DNA of 64,000 nt from Cercophora sp. LCS_1 (lineage: Eukaryota > Ascomycota > Sordariomycetes > Sordariales > Lasiosphaeriaceae), in the NCBI GenBank assembly GCA_036250225.1, contig JAPZLL010000015.1:744001-808000 (forward strand). Reading direction: 5' to 3'. Made by a program: the position numbers and the translations under genes. The notes below the pieces were generated by a model. It did no database searches. It saw only the letters and a list, made by a program, of their open reading frames with translations, and was not told the origin of the DNA. Below, in pieces: positions 21,213-31,613 of the stretch. Within the stretch, counting starts at the first letter, position 1. Every line of letters begins with the position of its first letter.

Positions 21213-22357
21213 ATGGCTGCAGAACAGAGAAAGCTGCTTGGTAACTTCCCCTCTCTTCTTCACAAGTCACACCCACCACAATGGACAGCGACTTGGAGCG
21301 CTAGGACCCAGGTGAAGCTCGCCCGCGTGCGGTAATGGGAAACTGGATGATTCCAAAGTTCTTGCTTCGCTTCTCGACTACTGCAGTGCAGCTCGTTGGG
21401 AAGATTGTTGCACTGGTGGCATGGCTAACTCGTCGCAAAGAGCAGCTCATGGGCGGCGGCATCTCGTCGCGCGCAGCTCAACTCAATATGCACGACCCGA
21501 AGGTGTGCCGCTCCTATCTCGTCGGAACCTGTCCCCACGATCTGTTCACGAACACGAAGCAAGACCTTGGTCCCTGCGCGCGAGTTCATTCGGAAGCCTT
21601 GAAGGCCGAGTACGAGGCCCTTCCCGAGGAGAGACGCCGCCAGATGGGCTTTGACTATGTGAGTATCTGCCTTTCATGCTTTTCTTTGACCCCCAGAGCT
21701 TTCAGCTCTCTAGAGACATGCGGCTAACCTCCAACCCAACAGGACTACATGCGCGACCTCCAAAAGTACATTGACGAATGCAACCGCCGCATCGATGCTG
21801 CTCAGCGTCGCCTCGAGAAGACGCCCGACGAGATTCGCCAGACCAATGTCCTTCTCAAGCAGATATCGGACCTTGGCGCCACCATTGCCTGCGGTACCAT
21901 GGAAGTTGAAGTTCTAGCTCAGCAAGGCGAGGTCTGCAAGGCCTACGACGAATTCTACAAGGTCAAGGTCGCCCAGGCAGCCAAGGCGGAGCGCGAGCGC
22001 GAGCTCAAGGCTCTCTCGGATACCAGCGGTCCCTCCGGCCACCAGAAGCTCCAGGTCTGCGACGTTTGCGGTGCCTATCTCAGCAGGCTAGACAACGACC
22101 GCCGTCTGGCCGACCACTTTTTCGGCAAGATGCACCTCGGCTATGCTCAGATGCGCAAGACTTACGACGCTTTCCCTAAGGAGATGAAAGGTCGCTCGAG
22201 ACCCATGCAGATGGGCGGCGGTGATGACGACATGGGCGGTGCCCCGACCGGTCCTGGTGGCGGCTACGGTGACGGTGGCTGGGGCAAGGGACCCCGCGGC
22301 CCGAGACGTGGTGGTGGTGGCTACGGCGGCCGTGGTGGTCGCAGAGGGGGTTGGTAG
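21213..22357 (+). CDS. LUC7: U1 snRNP-associated protein Luc7 (286 aa)
   Basis: Luc7 stabilises U1 snRNP on 5' splice sites. Three exons are inferred: 21213-21240, 21441-21658 and 21743-22357. The first encodes only MAAEQRKLL, spliced over a 200-nt intron with a perfect GCTAAC branch to give MAAEQRKLLEQLMGGG, the usual family start. The first zinc finger is DPKVCRSYLVGTCPHDLFTNTK with GPCARVH (about residues 31-60). A coiled-coil region follows (YIDECNRRIDAAQRRLEKTP...EVLAQQGEV). The second finger is QKLQVCDVCGAYLSRLDNDRRLADHFFGKMHLGY (about 188-222). The C-terminus is a Gly/Arg-rich tail ending RRGGW. An in-frame coding-like extension continues for 28 codons after the TAG stop; see findings. 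Confidence 0.93.
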
Positions 22358-22887
22358 GACTACTCCCAAGACCAGGGTCCAAGCCGCTTTGGCGACTACT
22401 ATGATGGTCGCGGCGTCCGTGGCAACCACGGAGCTGATCGCTAGGAACCATCCAGTCAAGAAGATCACGATGCCATCAGCCCTCGCGATTCCCAGGACAC
22501 GGCGGAGTCGGACAACGACTACCATGACGGCTCTTTCGAAGATGATGTCTGTCTCACGGGTTCCTACGATCTTTCCCCTCACATTAGGGCCCGGGCGATT
22601 CCTAGGCATGTCACGGAATCGAATTATGGGATTGGGGCTTGAAGTGATGTGACTCTTATGTTGATCGCTGGGTACAAGGAGATATGTATGATGGGTGGCA
22701 TTTCATCGTGGGGTTATGGTTCGCTTTTTAGGAAAAGGCTGCATCGCAAGGCGTTGGGGTGACCGGATTCATGGGTATCGAATTTGCAGCTTGTAGTCTG
22801 GATAGTGGCAATGTTTTCTCGTCATGCTATGTTTGCGTGACATTATCCTTGGGTCGAGAATATACGTTCTGATAGAAGGGCGTGCTT
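22358..22887. other. Luc7 3' flank, convergent with the RGG gene
   Basis: Begins with 28 in-frame sense codons after the Luc7 stop (22358-22441). The rest is untranslated flank. A long minus-strand frame through 22088-22609 is an antisense shadow of the Gly/Arg-rich tail. Confidence 0.5.
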
Positions 22888-23908
22888 CTAAGACGATTTC
22901 CCATCCATCGCGGCGACCTCCTCGTCCCACTTGCCCACCCCAGGCGACAGGGGAAACTCGTCCAGCGAAATCGGCGCAACCTTTGGCGGCACCACCGCAG
23001 CAGCAGCCGGCTTCTTAGCAGACGGCAACGCAGGAAACTCATCCTCAGCCTTGATAGCCGGAGCCCTCTGGTCCCTCTCTCTGCCTCCCCTAGCCGGCCT
23101 ATTCTCGTTCTCCCCGCGATTATACTTCTCCCTCTCGCGCCTCTCATCCCCATCCGCATCAAACAGCGTCCGTCCCCCTCTCCCACCGCGTCCCCCGCGC
23201 CCTCTGCCCCTCCCTCGTCCACCATACCCACCATACCCCTCATCCCCACCGTCTTCCCTATCCGCGAACCGACTCCCTCCAAGCCCACCACCCCTCGTAG
23301 CCGACCCCCTGACACCCCCATGTATTCCTCTAAAAGACCGCCTATCCTCCGCCGCAAACCGCTCCTCCTTCCCCTCATCCCACCCCCCCTCCTTCTGGCC
23401 CATCGCATTCAACTTGCGCTCCCTGTTCTTCGCCCGCTCATCATCCAACCGCTTCTTATCCTCCTCGGCCACCTTGCGTTTCGCCGCCTCCTCGGCCCGT
23501 CTCTTACGCGTCTCCTCCTTGGATTTGGCCAGCGCCTCGGCGTGCGCGCTCTCGTCGCGCTGCGCCTTTTCAAACGAACGCGTCCGTTCCTCATTAATAA
23601 TTCGGATCTTAGCCATCTTAGCTGCGAGCTCCTCCTCTGTTGGCTTGGTGCGGGGGTTCGCGCCGGACGAGAGACGGGCTTCGGAGACGGCGGAGGCTGT
23701 GTTGTTGGCGGATGGATATTTCTGAGCGGCTTTGGGTGCCGTTGGCGGTTTCGGAGCCGGGTTGGGGTTGTGCCGGGATTGGGCGAGGGATGGGGGGGCT
23801 ACTACCGGTGTTGGCGCTGGTGCTGGCGCCGCTGCGGGACGCGGAGGGGAGGTGGAGGGTGAGGGCTCGGTGGTGGGCTGAGGAGGGGTTTCGTGTTGTG
23901 GCTGTGCC

Positions 23909-23945
<37 letters not shown>

Positions 23946-24042
23946 GTGCGGGCGCTGGTTCGGGGTAGTCTTCGGGGAGGGGCTCGAAGTCGTCGGCGAA
24001 GAGGTCATCGTCGGTTCGCCCGCCGAATTGGTCGTTGTCCAT
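22888..24042 (-). CDS. Disordered RGG-box protein, probable RNA-binding (384 aa)
   Basis: A single-exon, mostly disordered protein. The acidic N-terminus (MDNDQFGGRTDDDLFADDFE) is followed by an Ala-Pro dipeptide run (about residues 29-46) and a Pro-rich region. A long charged helix (about 165-215, KSKEETRKRRAEEAAKRKVA) leads to NAMGQKEGGWDEGKEE. The RGG/RG-rich block GYGGYGGRGRGRGRGGRGGR lies at about 270-290. The C-terminal stretch EDEFPALPS and FPLSPGVGKWDEEVAAM looks like a short conserved motif. RGG boxes and the helix resemble those of ribosome- or mRNA-associated proteins of the Stm1/SERBP1 kind, but I cannot assign the family firmly. The gene is convergent with Luc7. Confidence 0.75.
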
Positions 24043-25178
24043 TTTGGGTTTTTAAGGGGTTGTGGGGTGTTCGAATGCGTCTGGGTGGTTTGATTGACGA
24101 GCTCGACGGTGGTAGAGCAAATATTATTGATAGCAAAGCGTATGATGAGGGTAGGCCGGGGGGGCAAACGGTACTGGCGGTTGAGGATGTCGTGACAGCG
24201 AAAAGGGCAGAAGCTTGGAATATTGGTGTTGAACTCGAAGAATGCCACTCTCAACACGTGAAGTGGGGTAGCAACGCGAAATCTTGGCCGGGTTGGGGTG
24301 GAATTGCGGGCCAACGATCCGTGTGGCTGTGCATGATGGGGTCGATGTTGCAGGGGCTGGGCTTGGCGACAGCTGGTGAGCGAGCGAGTCGAGCGACTGC
24401 AGCGCCAGATTCCATTGTCGATGGCAGACGCTCCCCGTTTTCGCACAGTTCCATCAAAGTTCAAAACTCTTTGTTTCATTTGTCTCTGTTTGAGCTTTAG
24501 ACACCCAGAATCACCGGAATCAATGCATCTAACTTGCAGGGGCCGGTGCTGTGCAACCAACAAAAATCTGTCCCGACAAACTTTCGCGTAAAACGTTTTT
24601 CTTGGCAGTCAGAAAGTTCAACCTGTCTGTCCAGAAAGCTTCATGGTCCAAAAACGTTTTACGGCCAAAAAAAAGTTCCACTGCCCCTATTCGCGTCGTG
24701 TCCAGGTCCAAGTATCACTTGCTCACTGCTTGCACAGAGTTCACAGAGACACAGTTGAAAAAACTTTCCCGCAGTCCTCCTGTGCGAATCGGTCCTGGGA
24801 TCCAAGCCGTTTCTGACCGTGAAATATTTCAACAACGGTTTTTTTCTTCTGGGACTTCGGCGTCGGAGAGTCGAGCTGCTTTCCGTAGCGCCAAACCAAC
24901 AAACTTCGACCGTAATGCTGTCCCGACGCCCAAACCTTTTAAAACTTTCTCTTTTTCAGTCTGGGCCAGGTGTAGCAACTGCGCTATGATGGTTGACGAG
25001 TCTCACCAAGGTGGGCAGGGCCGCAGGTTGTGTGTTTTTAAGATCAAAATAAAATGAGCAAAGTCCGCCGTCGATCCAAGTCGGTTGATCGCGATGCATC
25101 CTCTCTTCCTCCAAACACCGCACGCTCTCACCTTCCACTTGCCCTTGCCAACCAACCCCTTTCCCCCCTTGAACTATC
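24043..25178. other. Intergenic with a perfect inverted repeat
   Basis: No gene supported. The region upstream of the RGG gene is GC-rich. From about 24550 onward it becomes rich in AAAACTTT/AAACGTTTT-like words, including a 14-base perfect inverted repeat annotated separately. Confidence 0.5.
24587..24663. repeat. 14-bp inverted repeat
   Basis: CGTAAAACGTTTTT (24587-24600) recurs as its exact reverse complement AAAAACGTTTTACG at 24650-24663, with a 49-base loop. It could be a cruciform, a protein-binding pair or the remnant of a small terminal-inverted-repeat element. Confidence 0.6.
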
Positions 25179-25490
25179 ATGGCTCCAACACTTCTTGCTC
25201 GAATCACAACCCTGGATGGTCGAGACACCACCTGCTCTACTGAAACGGCGGGTCATCCTCTTCGTGCCCCCTACAGCGACACGGAAAAGCCCTACGAGAT
25301 AACCTTTGGGGTGTTTTCAGTGCTCCTGGCTGCTGGTTCCCTGATAGGCACCCTAGTACAGATATTCATGGTTTATACTTCACGAAGGACTCTCCTTCCC
25401 CAGCGCGGGTCTGAGGTCAGGCCCTCTTCCACATGGCCGGTACAAACTAGAACACCACCGCCCGTCAATGGGGTGAGGTATGCCATCTAA
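25179..25490 (+). CDS. Small one-TM protein (hypothetical)
   Basis: A 103-aa open frame with a polar N-terminus and one convincing hydrophobic helix (ITFGVFSVLLAAGSLIGTLV, about residues 40-60) followed by basic YTSRRTLLP. It ends with a Pro/Thr-rich tail. The E-I-T-F-G-V...hydrophobic...RR layout is common in small fungal membrane proteins that sit next to ankyrin or STAND genes, as here beside the Clr5-ankyrin gene. No enzyme motif is present. It could be spurious; support is composition, one TM helix and the context only. Confidence 0.4.
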   Translation: MAPTLLARITTLDGRDTTCSTETAGHPLRAPYSDTEKPYEITFGVFSVLLAAGSLIGTLVQIFMVYTSRRTLLPQRGSEVRPSSTWPVQTRTPPPVNGVRYAI

Positions 25491-25841
25491 ATTACTTTTG
25501 TTGTTAGTTGCTGATGCCTGTAGCAGCTCTATGTTGGCACAGGCGGCTTGGGCCAGGGTTCGAGACGAGGAAAAGGTTCTGCCTGTTCGGCATTATAGCC
25601 CAATTAGGTCTATTTCACCATAATGAAAAGATTGCAAGTAGTTCAGGTCCGGGCAATTTTTGCGTGTGGTTGAAAGCATTGCAGAGATGGGACCCTCGCA
25701 GGGATATGAAAACGCGCAGGTCTAGATCGGACAAGGCATTGAAGGTCAGACAGGAAATAGCAGACTGGTACCTGTCTCCATCCAGCGAGTCTCTGGATAT
25801 CTAGGTACCCACCTAAGGTATCTACCAGGTACCCCTTTATT
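25491..25841. other. Short intergenic, convergent genes
   Basis: Nothing recognisable except 3' flanks; a weak plus-strand frame (25508-25804) has no motif. Confidence 0.4.
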
Positions 25842-28149
25842 CTAGGCATTGGCTTTCGCGCCTCGACTTAACAAGTACTTCATCACCGCAAGCTTCCCAG
25901 GCTGGTCACACTTCACCGCAGCAAGTGAAAGAGGTGTCCGACCATCCTCAGTAGCCAGATTCACTTCTTGAGGTGAATCATCAAGCAGCAACTTAACACA
26001 CCCTAGATGCCCGTTTTGCGCAGCTATGTGAAGAGGATGATATCCAGTATTGGTTGGCAACTGCTTGGCTTTAGCTTCGAGCAGACGCTTCACCAAACCA
26101 ACATGCCCGCTTTGAGCGGCAACATACAAAGCCGTGGCACCTTCTTTTGCTGTCTGACAGTTCAAGTCGGCGTGGCGGTCAAGCAGGAGATCGACAAAGG
26201 AAGTGTGCCCTTGGCACGCCGCGAGAATGATGGGTGTCCACCCCATGTTGTCCTTAACTTCCAGGTACAGGTTCTTGTCCAGCAGTAGCCTGCCAATGCT
26301 GAGGTTGCCGGCAGAGGCAGCAAAATGGAGTGCACCCCAACCGCCTAGCCGCGCAGCCTGACTGAGGTTTACGCCCTTGCTGACCAACAGGTTGACCAAC
26401 TCAATGGGGTCTCCTTTGGCACCGCATGCTAGCAAGAAGGGCGACCCGTCGGCATCATCCCCCGGCTCTTCTTCAGGCTTAGAGTCAACCCCACGCTCCA
26501 ATAGTGCTCGCACCACCTCGATGTTTCCGCTCTGGGCAGCTGCGTGGATAACCTTGTAGCCACTGTCATGAAGGGCGACATTGGCATCTGCGCCGGCCTC
26601 AAGGAGCATTCGAACCACCTCACTATGCCCTTTTTGTGCTGCGTTCCAGAGTGGAGTCGCCCCATCAACATCCCACGGATCGACCTCAGCCCCTTTGGAT
26701 AGAAGAGCCCTGACAATGCCCGTGTGGCCGTTGTTGGCTGCCTGGTGTATTGCACGACGCTCACGCTCTCTCCACTCTGCCTCAACATTGACCCCTCCTT
26801 TAGACCCCTTATGGTCTAAGAGAAAATTGACGACGTCCTCGTGTCCGTTTTGTGAAGCACACCACAGTGGTGTGCAGCCGTATTCACCCGCCGAGTCTGG
26901 TTCAACACCGTTCTGAAGCAGTAGCTCGACAACTTTGAGGTGGCCATTTAGGGCTGCCACACCCAAGGGGTAAATCCCTTTGTTGTTTGGGATGCTGGGG
27001 TCAGCTCTGCATTGAATCAAGAGCTTGAGAATGTCGAGGTGTCCTCCTTCAGCCGCCCAATGAACCGTGGTGAAGCCATTCTTACAGAGAGAATGGACAC
27101 ACTCATGATCGGCATTCAGAAGCATTTTTACGCCCCTCAGAGACCCGGATCGTATAGCGTTATGAATAGGCGGGGAAAGGGGCCGGCTCGTCGTGTTGTT
27201 GCTAGAATTCGGGTTTTGCATGGCTATGGACCTGTCATTGGCGAGATTGTACTGACTGATCTGGAGGTTTGCCTGTGCGATTGCGTTCTGACGCACTGGC
27301 TGGACATTGGTGGCATACATCTGCCCTTGGCTATGCATGAACTGCTTCCAGGAGTCGTTGTTAGTTTAGCCTTGCTAGGTACTCATCCGTCGTTGCATCG
27401 TCTGAGACTTACCCCTCCTTGTGTAGAAAATCCAGACCCGGTCTGCAGCTCTGCCCCGAACATGGTTGCCCCTAACATGGTGTTGGACTCGGCCATGGGC
27501 ATCAGCGAAGGATCAACTCCGAAGTATGGGTAGGAACGGGTCGTTCCAACGCCATACGCGTAACCGGTGCCTTGCTGCCAGGGCCAAGCTTGCGGGCCCA
27601 GAGTAGCGCCCTGGGTGATACCATTCGATGACATCATTCCTGTCGCCATAGTCGGGGCGGCGACCGGCATCATTGCGACCCCGGGCTGTGCCGAGGCATG
27701 AGCCAGCGGTGCTCCGACCATCAGTGCTTCAACCACCGGGGCAGCCGGCGGAGGCGGAGCGGGCCGTCTTTTTAAGTCTACGCGCTTTTTATTAGCCTAC
27801 CTATGTTCCTAAGCTGAAGGGAGTTGGCCGAGATCTGGCACGCGTTCTTACCCTCAGGACTGGGACTTCGTTGGTCATTTCGCCTCTTGTTCTTGCGCAA
27901 ACCCCACTTGTTGAATTGGATCTTGTATTGTTGTTCACTGTGGCTCTTGGTCAGCTGAACTCTGAGCGCGTGGTTTTTGACTGACGTTGCCTTGAAGCCA
28001 TATTCGTCCTCCATGTGTTTGATCAAGTCTTCGAGTCGCATCTGCCGGTATAGGCTTTCGATGGCCACTTTGTTCTCCTCCCATGTTGCGTCGGGGATTC
28101 GGTCAGCTCTCTCTGCTCTCTGCATACCGGCGACATGCAGAGACGCCAT
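25842..28149 (-). CDS. Clr5-domain ankyrin-repeat protein (721 aa)
   Basis: Three exons are inferred: 28149-27852, 27777-27413 and 27344-25842, phases consistent. The N-terminus carries a Clr5 domain (about residues 20-90: IPDATWEENKVAIESLYRQM, then EDEYGFKATSVKNHALRVQL and YKIQFNKWGLRKN). This is a small fungal DNA- or chromatin-associated domain named after S. pombe Clr5, which acts in heterochromatic silencing. A low-complexity Met/Gly/Pro/Thr-rich linker (exon 2) leads into about 12 ankyrin repeats (about residues 275-720), such as GFTTVHWAAEGGHLDILKLL and GATPLWNAAQKGHSEVVRML. Likely a nuclear protein that uses the ankyrin array for partner binding. Targets are not deducible. Confidence 0.88.
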
Positions 28150-28964
28150 TTGCGTTGGTCTGATCGTGCTAGAGGTTGGAAATTCGAAGTTGCTAGGAGT
28201 TGGCCGTAGCTACTGGTGAGGGGTTCATGAAGGGGAAGCAGGCAGCAGGCAGCAGACGCGGCACGCTCTGATTGGCTTTCTCCAGAGCCTTGCCGGCATT
28301 GCGGCTTTTGTTTTTTTTTTGCCAAGCATTGCCTCGCTCGATACTTGCTGCCGACAGCGCGCTAGGGTTAATCCCCAATTTGTCGCATAATACTAGTAGT
28401 AAACAGACGCGTTTCTCTGTTGATAGGAGTAACTATACGCCCTAGACGTCACCTGGAACGCAATCCCAATTTCAAAGCCTCGAGCAATTTTGATGATGGG
28501 ATGTTCAAAGCAGGAGCACGCTGGTTGAGAAGGAAGCAAGCGCTATGATTTGTTTTGTATATCTTATTTCTTCAGGTGACGGCTTGTACCAAACTGTATT
28601 TGAGCAAAATGACTCCAAACTGTCCTATGTTTTCTCCAGTTAGGACTGTTCGTTACAGGTCATCCTTGCATCATGCTCGGAGAGTTTTTGGCCCGCTTCA
28701 CACGCCACGTTACGCACGCGGGGCTCCTCGTCACATTTCTCGCGGTAAGGCTTACGACAAAGTTTCGTGTCCCGTTTCCGGGAACTTGGAACTTGTGCAG
28801 CACGCCAAGAAGCTATTTGGACTGGTCTCAATGCTTGACTGAGATTTTGAACATAAATTCAGGGGCCCGCAACACGCCAACAACACTTCAGAAGTGTCCT
28901 GTAACTACCAATGATCCGAGTCGCCACGATTCTACATTCTGCAACTCCTTATTCGCCAAGCGAG
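28150..28964. other. Intergenic between divergent genes
   Basis: Promoter region for the Clr5-ankyrin gene (minus) and the SnoaL-like gene (plus). Overlapping frames at 28555-29041 show no motif. Confidence 0.5.
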
Positions 28965-29348
28965 ATGTCCGACATGAATCCTTACTCCAGCAAGGAGGCC
29001 TGGACAGCCACCATCCTCCAAGCTTTCAACGGACCAGATGACGAAGTTGAGGCCACATTTCTGAAGCTTTACACAAAGAGTACCTCCTTCAAGATCGACG
29101 GCAAGACGTACGACTATCCAGCCTTCTTGGAGTATGCCAAGCAAATCCGAAGCATCGCTGCAAACGTGGAGCTCACATCGCACTGTTTTCTCCGCGACGG
29201 CAATCTCTTCGCCGAGAAGCACACGCTTGTTGCGACCACGAAGCAAGATGGGACGCGGGTTATGGTGGAGGCATATTTGTTTGCTGAGATTGGTGCTGAC
29301 GGGAGGGCGGTGTGGGTCGATGAGCAGCCGAGGACTATCGAGACATAG
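28965..29348 (+). CDS. SnoaL/NTF2-like small protein
   Basis: A 127-aa cone-fold type protein. I chose the ATG at 28965 (MSDMNPYSSKEAW); an in-frame ATG at 28911 would add 18 residues of unconvincing composition. The chain shows the NTF2/SnoaL-like order: a first helix (WTATILQAFNGPDDEVEATF), a short strand with YTKSTSFKIDGKTYDYPAFL, and a helix EYAKQIRSIA. The antiparallel strands VELTSHCFLRDGNLFAEKHT, MVEAYLFAEI and AVWVDEQPRTI follow. Such proteins are isomerases, cyclases or ligand-binding domains; no catalytic residue can be assigned. No introns, no signal peptide. Confidence 0.7.
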   Translation: MSDMNPYSSKEAWTATILQAFNGPDDEVEATFLKLYTKSTSFKIDGKTYDYPAFLEYAKQIRSIAANVELTSHCFLRDGNLFAEKHTLVATTKQDGTRVMVEAYLFAEIGADGRAVWVDEQPRTIET

Positions 29349-29538
29349 GGTTGCCGCTGGTAAGCCTGGGTTGGTATTCATCTTGGATTGAGAAGTTAGG
29401 GCGCGCGTACTTGCCAAGCAAGACGTCATGTAAAGCTGGAATGGCAAGGAATAACTAGGTAAGTAGGTAGCCACAGTCAATATTTGAGCGGTTTGCTCAA
29501 GAGATCTGTATTGGAACTCGCTTTATACCCCAAGAGGC

Positions 29539-30870
29539 TCATGGACTGCTAGCCATGGCCTCCAGCTCCCGTATCGTTGACTCCACGACACCACGGCATT
29601 CCGCCAGCTTGTCTGCCAACTCATCCCCGTCAAAAGGCCCCGGCAGCCACCAAGGAGCGATGTCATCCAACAGCCGTCCGAGAAGATGCTCCCGCTTCCA
29701 AACAGACTGCTCGATCCCTTTCCGCGGCGTCCCAACACCAAGCTCCTGGAGCCTGTCAAGGTACGAGGTATATATCGGGCCAGGCCAATCCCCGCCGTTA
29801 TTCACAAAGTCGTTGACAAACTCTTCCACTGCGGGAAAAAAGCCAGCAAACTCAAAGTCAACAATGCCAGTGATCTTTGGTGGTTCATTGTCCGAGAGTC
29901 GTGTTATAAGCACGTTCCGAGGCGCCAGGTCGTAGCTCGTGAAAACGAATCTGGGATCTGATAGTGTAGTCTCGCGGAACAGACGAGGGAGCGTCTCCCG
30001 CATGAACTTCATAACCAGGGGACCGACTAGGCGGTTTGGCGCGTATGTCTCGTTGGTCTCCAGATCGGCGAGTTTGGCTCTGAGTCTGACCTCCTGCAGC
30101 TGGAGGGACGTAGAAATCGGGTCTGCAAGTCGAATGTCTCCGTCGACTAGGCCCCGGATGGAAACCCTGTCGTAGTTGCTGTGAATAGCAAGATCGATAT
30201 CTGCTGCGCCAGAGCGGAAGACGAGATTGCCGCAATAAGGCATAGTGGGAATGTCCGACCGCCAAGTGGCAATCAGGTTCGCGAGCTGCATACCGATGGA
30301 CGCCATGTCTTGGGAGCTGAGTGTGAGGCTGGATACCGGGTCACCTGGGACGCGGGTCATGAGGATCCACCCAGGACTGGCTGGTGCTGTATTATCGTCG
30401 ATGCAGATAGGCTCTTCCTTGTGTGTTGCAACCGTAAGACCATCTTCGGACCAAGCGACCACTCTAGGAGATGGAATATACGGGCACCATCGTTGCAGAA
30501 CGTTCAGGCAGCAAACCTCGTTCTGGATCTTTTCGGCACCGAAGAAGCGGCCGTTTACTTTGAGGACGTATTGCTCGCCGCTGTTGACAGTCACAAAGTA
30601 GATGCGGTTGTTGAACGAGTTTCCGGACTCGAGTTGCTGAATGGATTCGAGACTGCGGCGATCGCTGCAATTTTCTCGATGTGCGCTGTCGAGAGGGAGA
30701 CGCCATGGATAGGGTGGTGAGGTGGAGTTCCGCTCTGGGCCGGTGCTGCCATTTCGACAGTCTTTTGTTGAAGCTGACTTGACGGAAAGACCCTCCAGAG
30801 TCTTTAGGAGGGAAGGAGCAATGATATGATATGACGGGTCGTTTAGCCGACTGCTCCCCGCATGACTCAC
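29539..30870 (-). CDS. APH-fold phosphotransferase-like protein (443 aa)
   Basis: A single-exon protein of the aminoglycoside phosphotransferase (APH)/choline-kinase-like family, widespread and expanded in fungi with mostly unknown small-molecule substrates. Visible features are an N-lobe with LESGNSFNNRIYFVTVNSGE and YVLKVNG (presumed ATP-site Lys). The hinge and helix region is GWILMTRVPGDPVSSL. The catalytic loop reads FTSYDLAPRNVLI (about residues 308-320), and the metal-binding segment is GIVDFEFAGFFP. In the usual loop (H-x-D-x-x-x-x-N) the first residue is His; here it is Tyr, while Asp and Asn are kept. The C-terminal helices contain DDIAPWWLPGPFDGDEL. Activity is plausible but not assured. 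Confidence 0.82.
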   Translation of the reverse strand: MSHAGSSRLNDPSYHIIAPSLLKTLEGLSVKSASTKDCRNGSTGPERNSTSPPYPWRLPLDSAHRENCSDRRSLESIQQLESGNSFNNRIYFVTVNSGEQYVLKVNGRFFGAEKIQNEVCCLNVLQRWCPYIPSPRVVAWSEDGLTVATHKEEPICIDDNTAPASPGWILMTRVPGDPVSSLTLSSQDMASIGMQLANLIATWRSDIPTMPYCGNLVFRSGAADIDLAIHSNYDRVSIRGLVDGDIRLADPISTSLQLQEVRLRAKLADLETNETYAPNRLVGPLVMKFMRETLPRLFRETTLSDPRFVFTSYDLAPRNVLITRLSDNEPPKITGIVDFEFAGFFPAVEEFVNDFVNNGGDWPGPIYTSYLDRLQELGVGTPRKGIEQSVWKREHLLGRLLDDIAPWWLPGPFDGDELADKLAECRGVVESTIRELEAMASSP

Positions 30871-31613
30871 CTCCCATTATTTGACCTGTCAGTCGTCAGC
30901 TAGATAAAACATTCGTCGCACGAATAACTACTGGAACCATCCCTCTCAATTTGACTGACTGGACACCGGACTCATTCTGAAGTGGTGTTCGCAAGGCAGC
31001 ATATGGGCGCCCTCGCGGAGTGGTCATTGATGTCGAATCGAAAGAGCTAAATACTTTTGCATTCGCAAAAGTAGTGCAGCTTCCCAAAATGCTGCCCGCA
31101 TTACTTCTTCATTAACCGTTGCGTAGCGTATCAACCAGACATTGATGTGTGTGGTTTCAGCATTTCATTGGCGAGCCTGAGGTTCAAAGATGCTTGAAAG
31201 AGAGTCTATGCAGAATCGCACAACTTCCTGATGCACACATTTGCGGCTCCCTGTCAGGTAAAGAGTGATACATAGTGCTTACTGCATCTGGCAATGTAAT
31301 AGAATTGATGGTGTTTACCTGATGGTGGTGGACCATGACCTAAAATCGACAAGGTCGCCAAGCAAATAACCGCCCACCCTTGACACAAGCACAAGATCCA
31401 TACAGAATCTGAAGCAAGGGTCAAAGAAAAACGGCATGACGCGCTTTGCAGTTTGAGCATGGGGCTCGCCAACCGTCGGCTGTCTCGTGGATTGACAAAA
31501 ATGTGGCTGCCGTGACAGATCCTCTACCATCTTTCCCTTGCTCCTTCCACCTCTGTCGCTACCAACTCCAAAATCGCTCGTTTACCTCCACCATCGTATC
31601 TTGGTTGGCCCTG
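30871..31613. other. Intergenic between divergent genes
   Basis: Promoter region between the APH-like gene (minus) and the membrane-protein gene (plus). No gene supported; upstream ATGs in frame with the membrane protein (31446) add poorly composed residues. Confidence 0.5.

Noticed and set aside
22088..22609. 173-aa minus-strand frame over the Luc7 end
   Set aside because: Antisense of the Gly/Arg-rich tail, with no motif of its own.
23640..24500. 286-aa plus-strand frame opposite the RGG gene
   Set aside because: Low-complexity antisense of the Ala-Pro and Pro-rich region.
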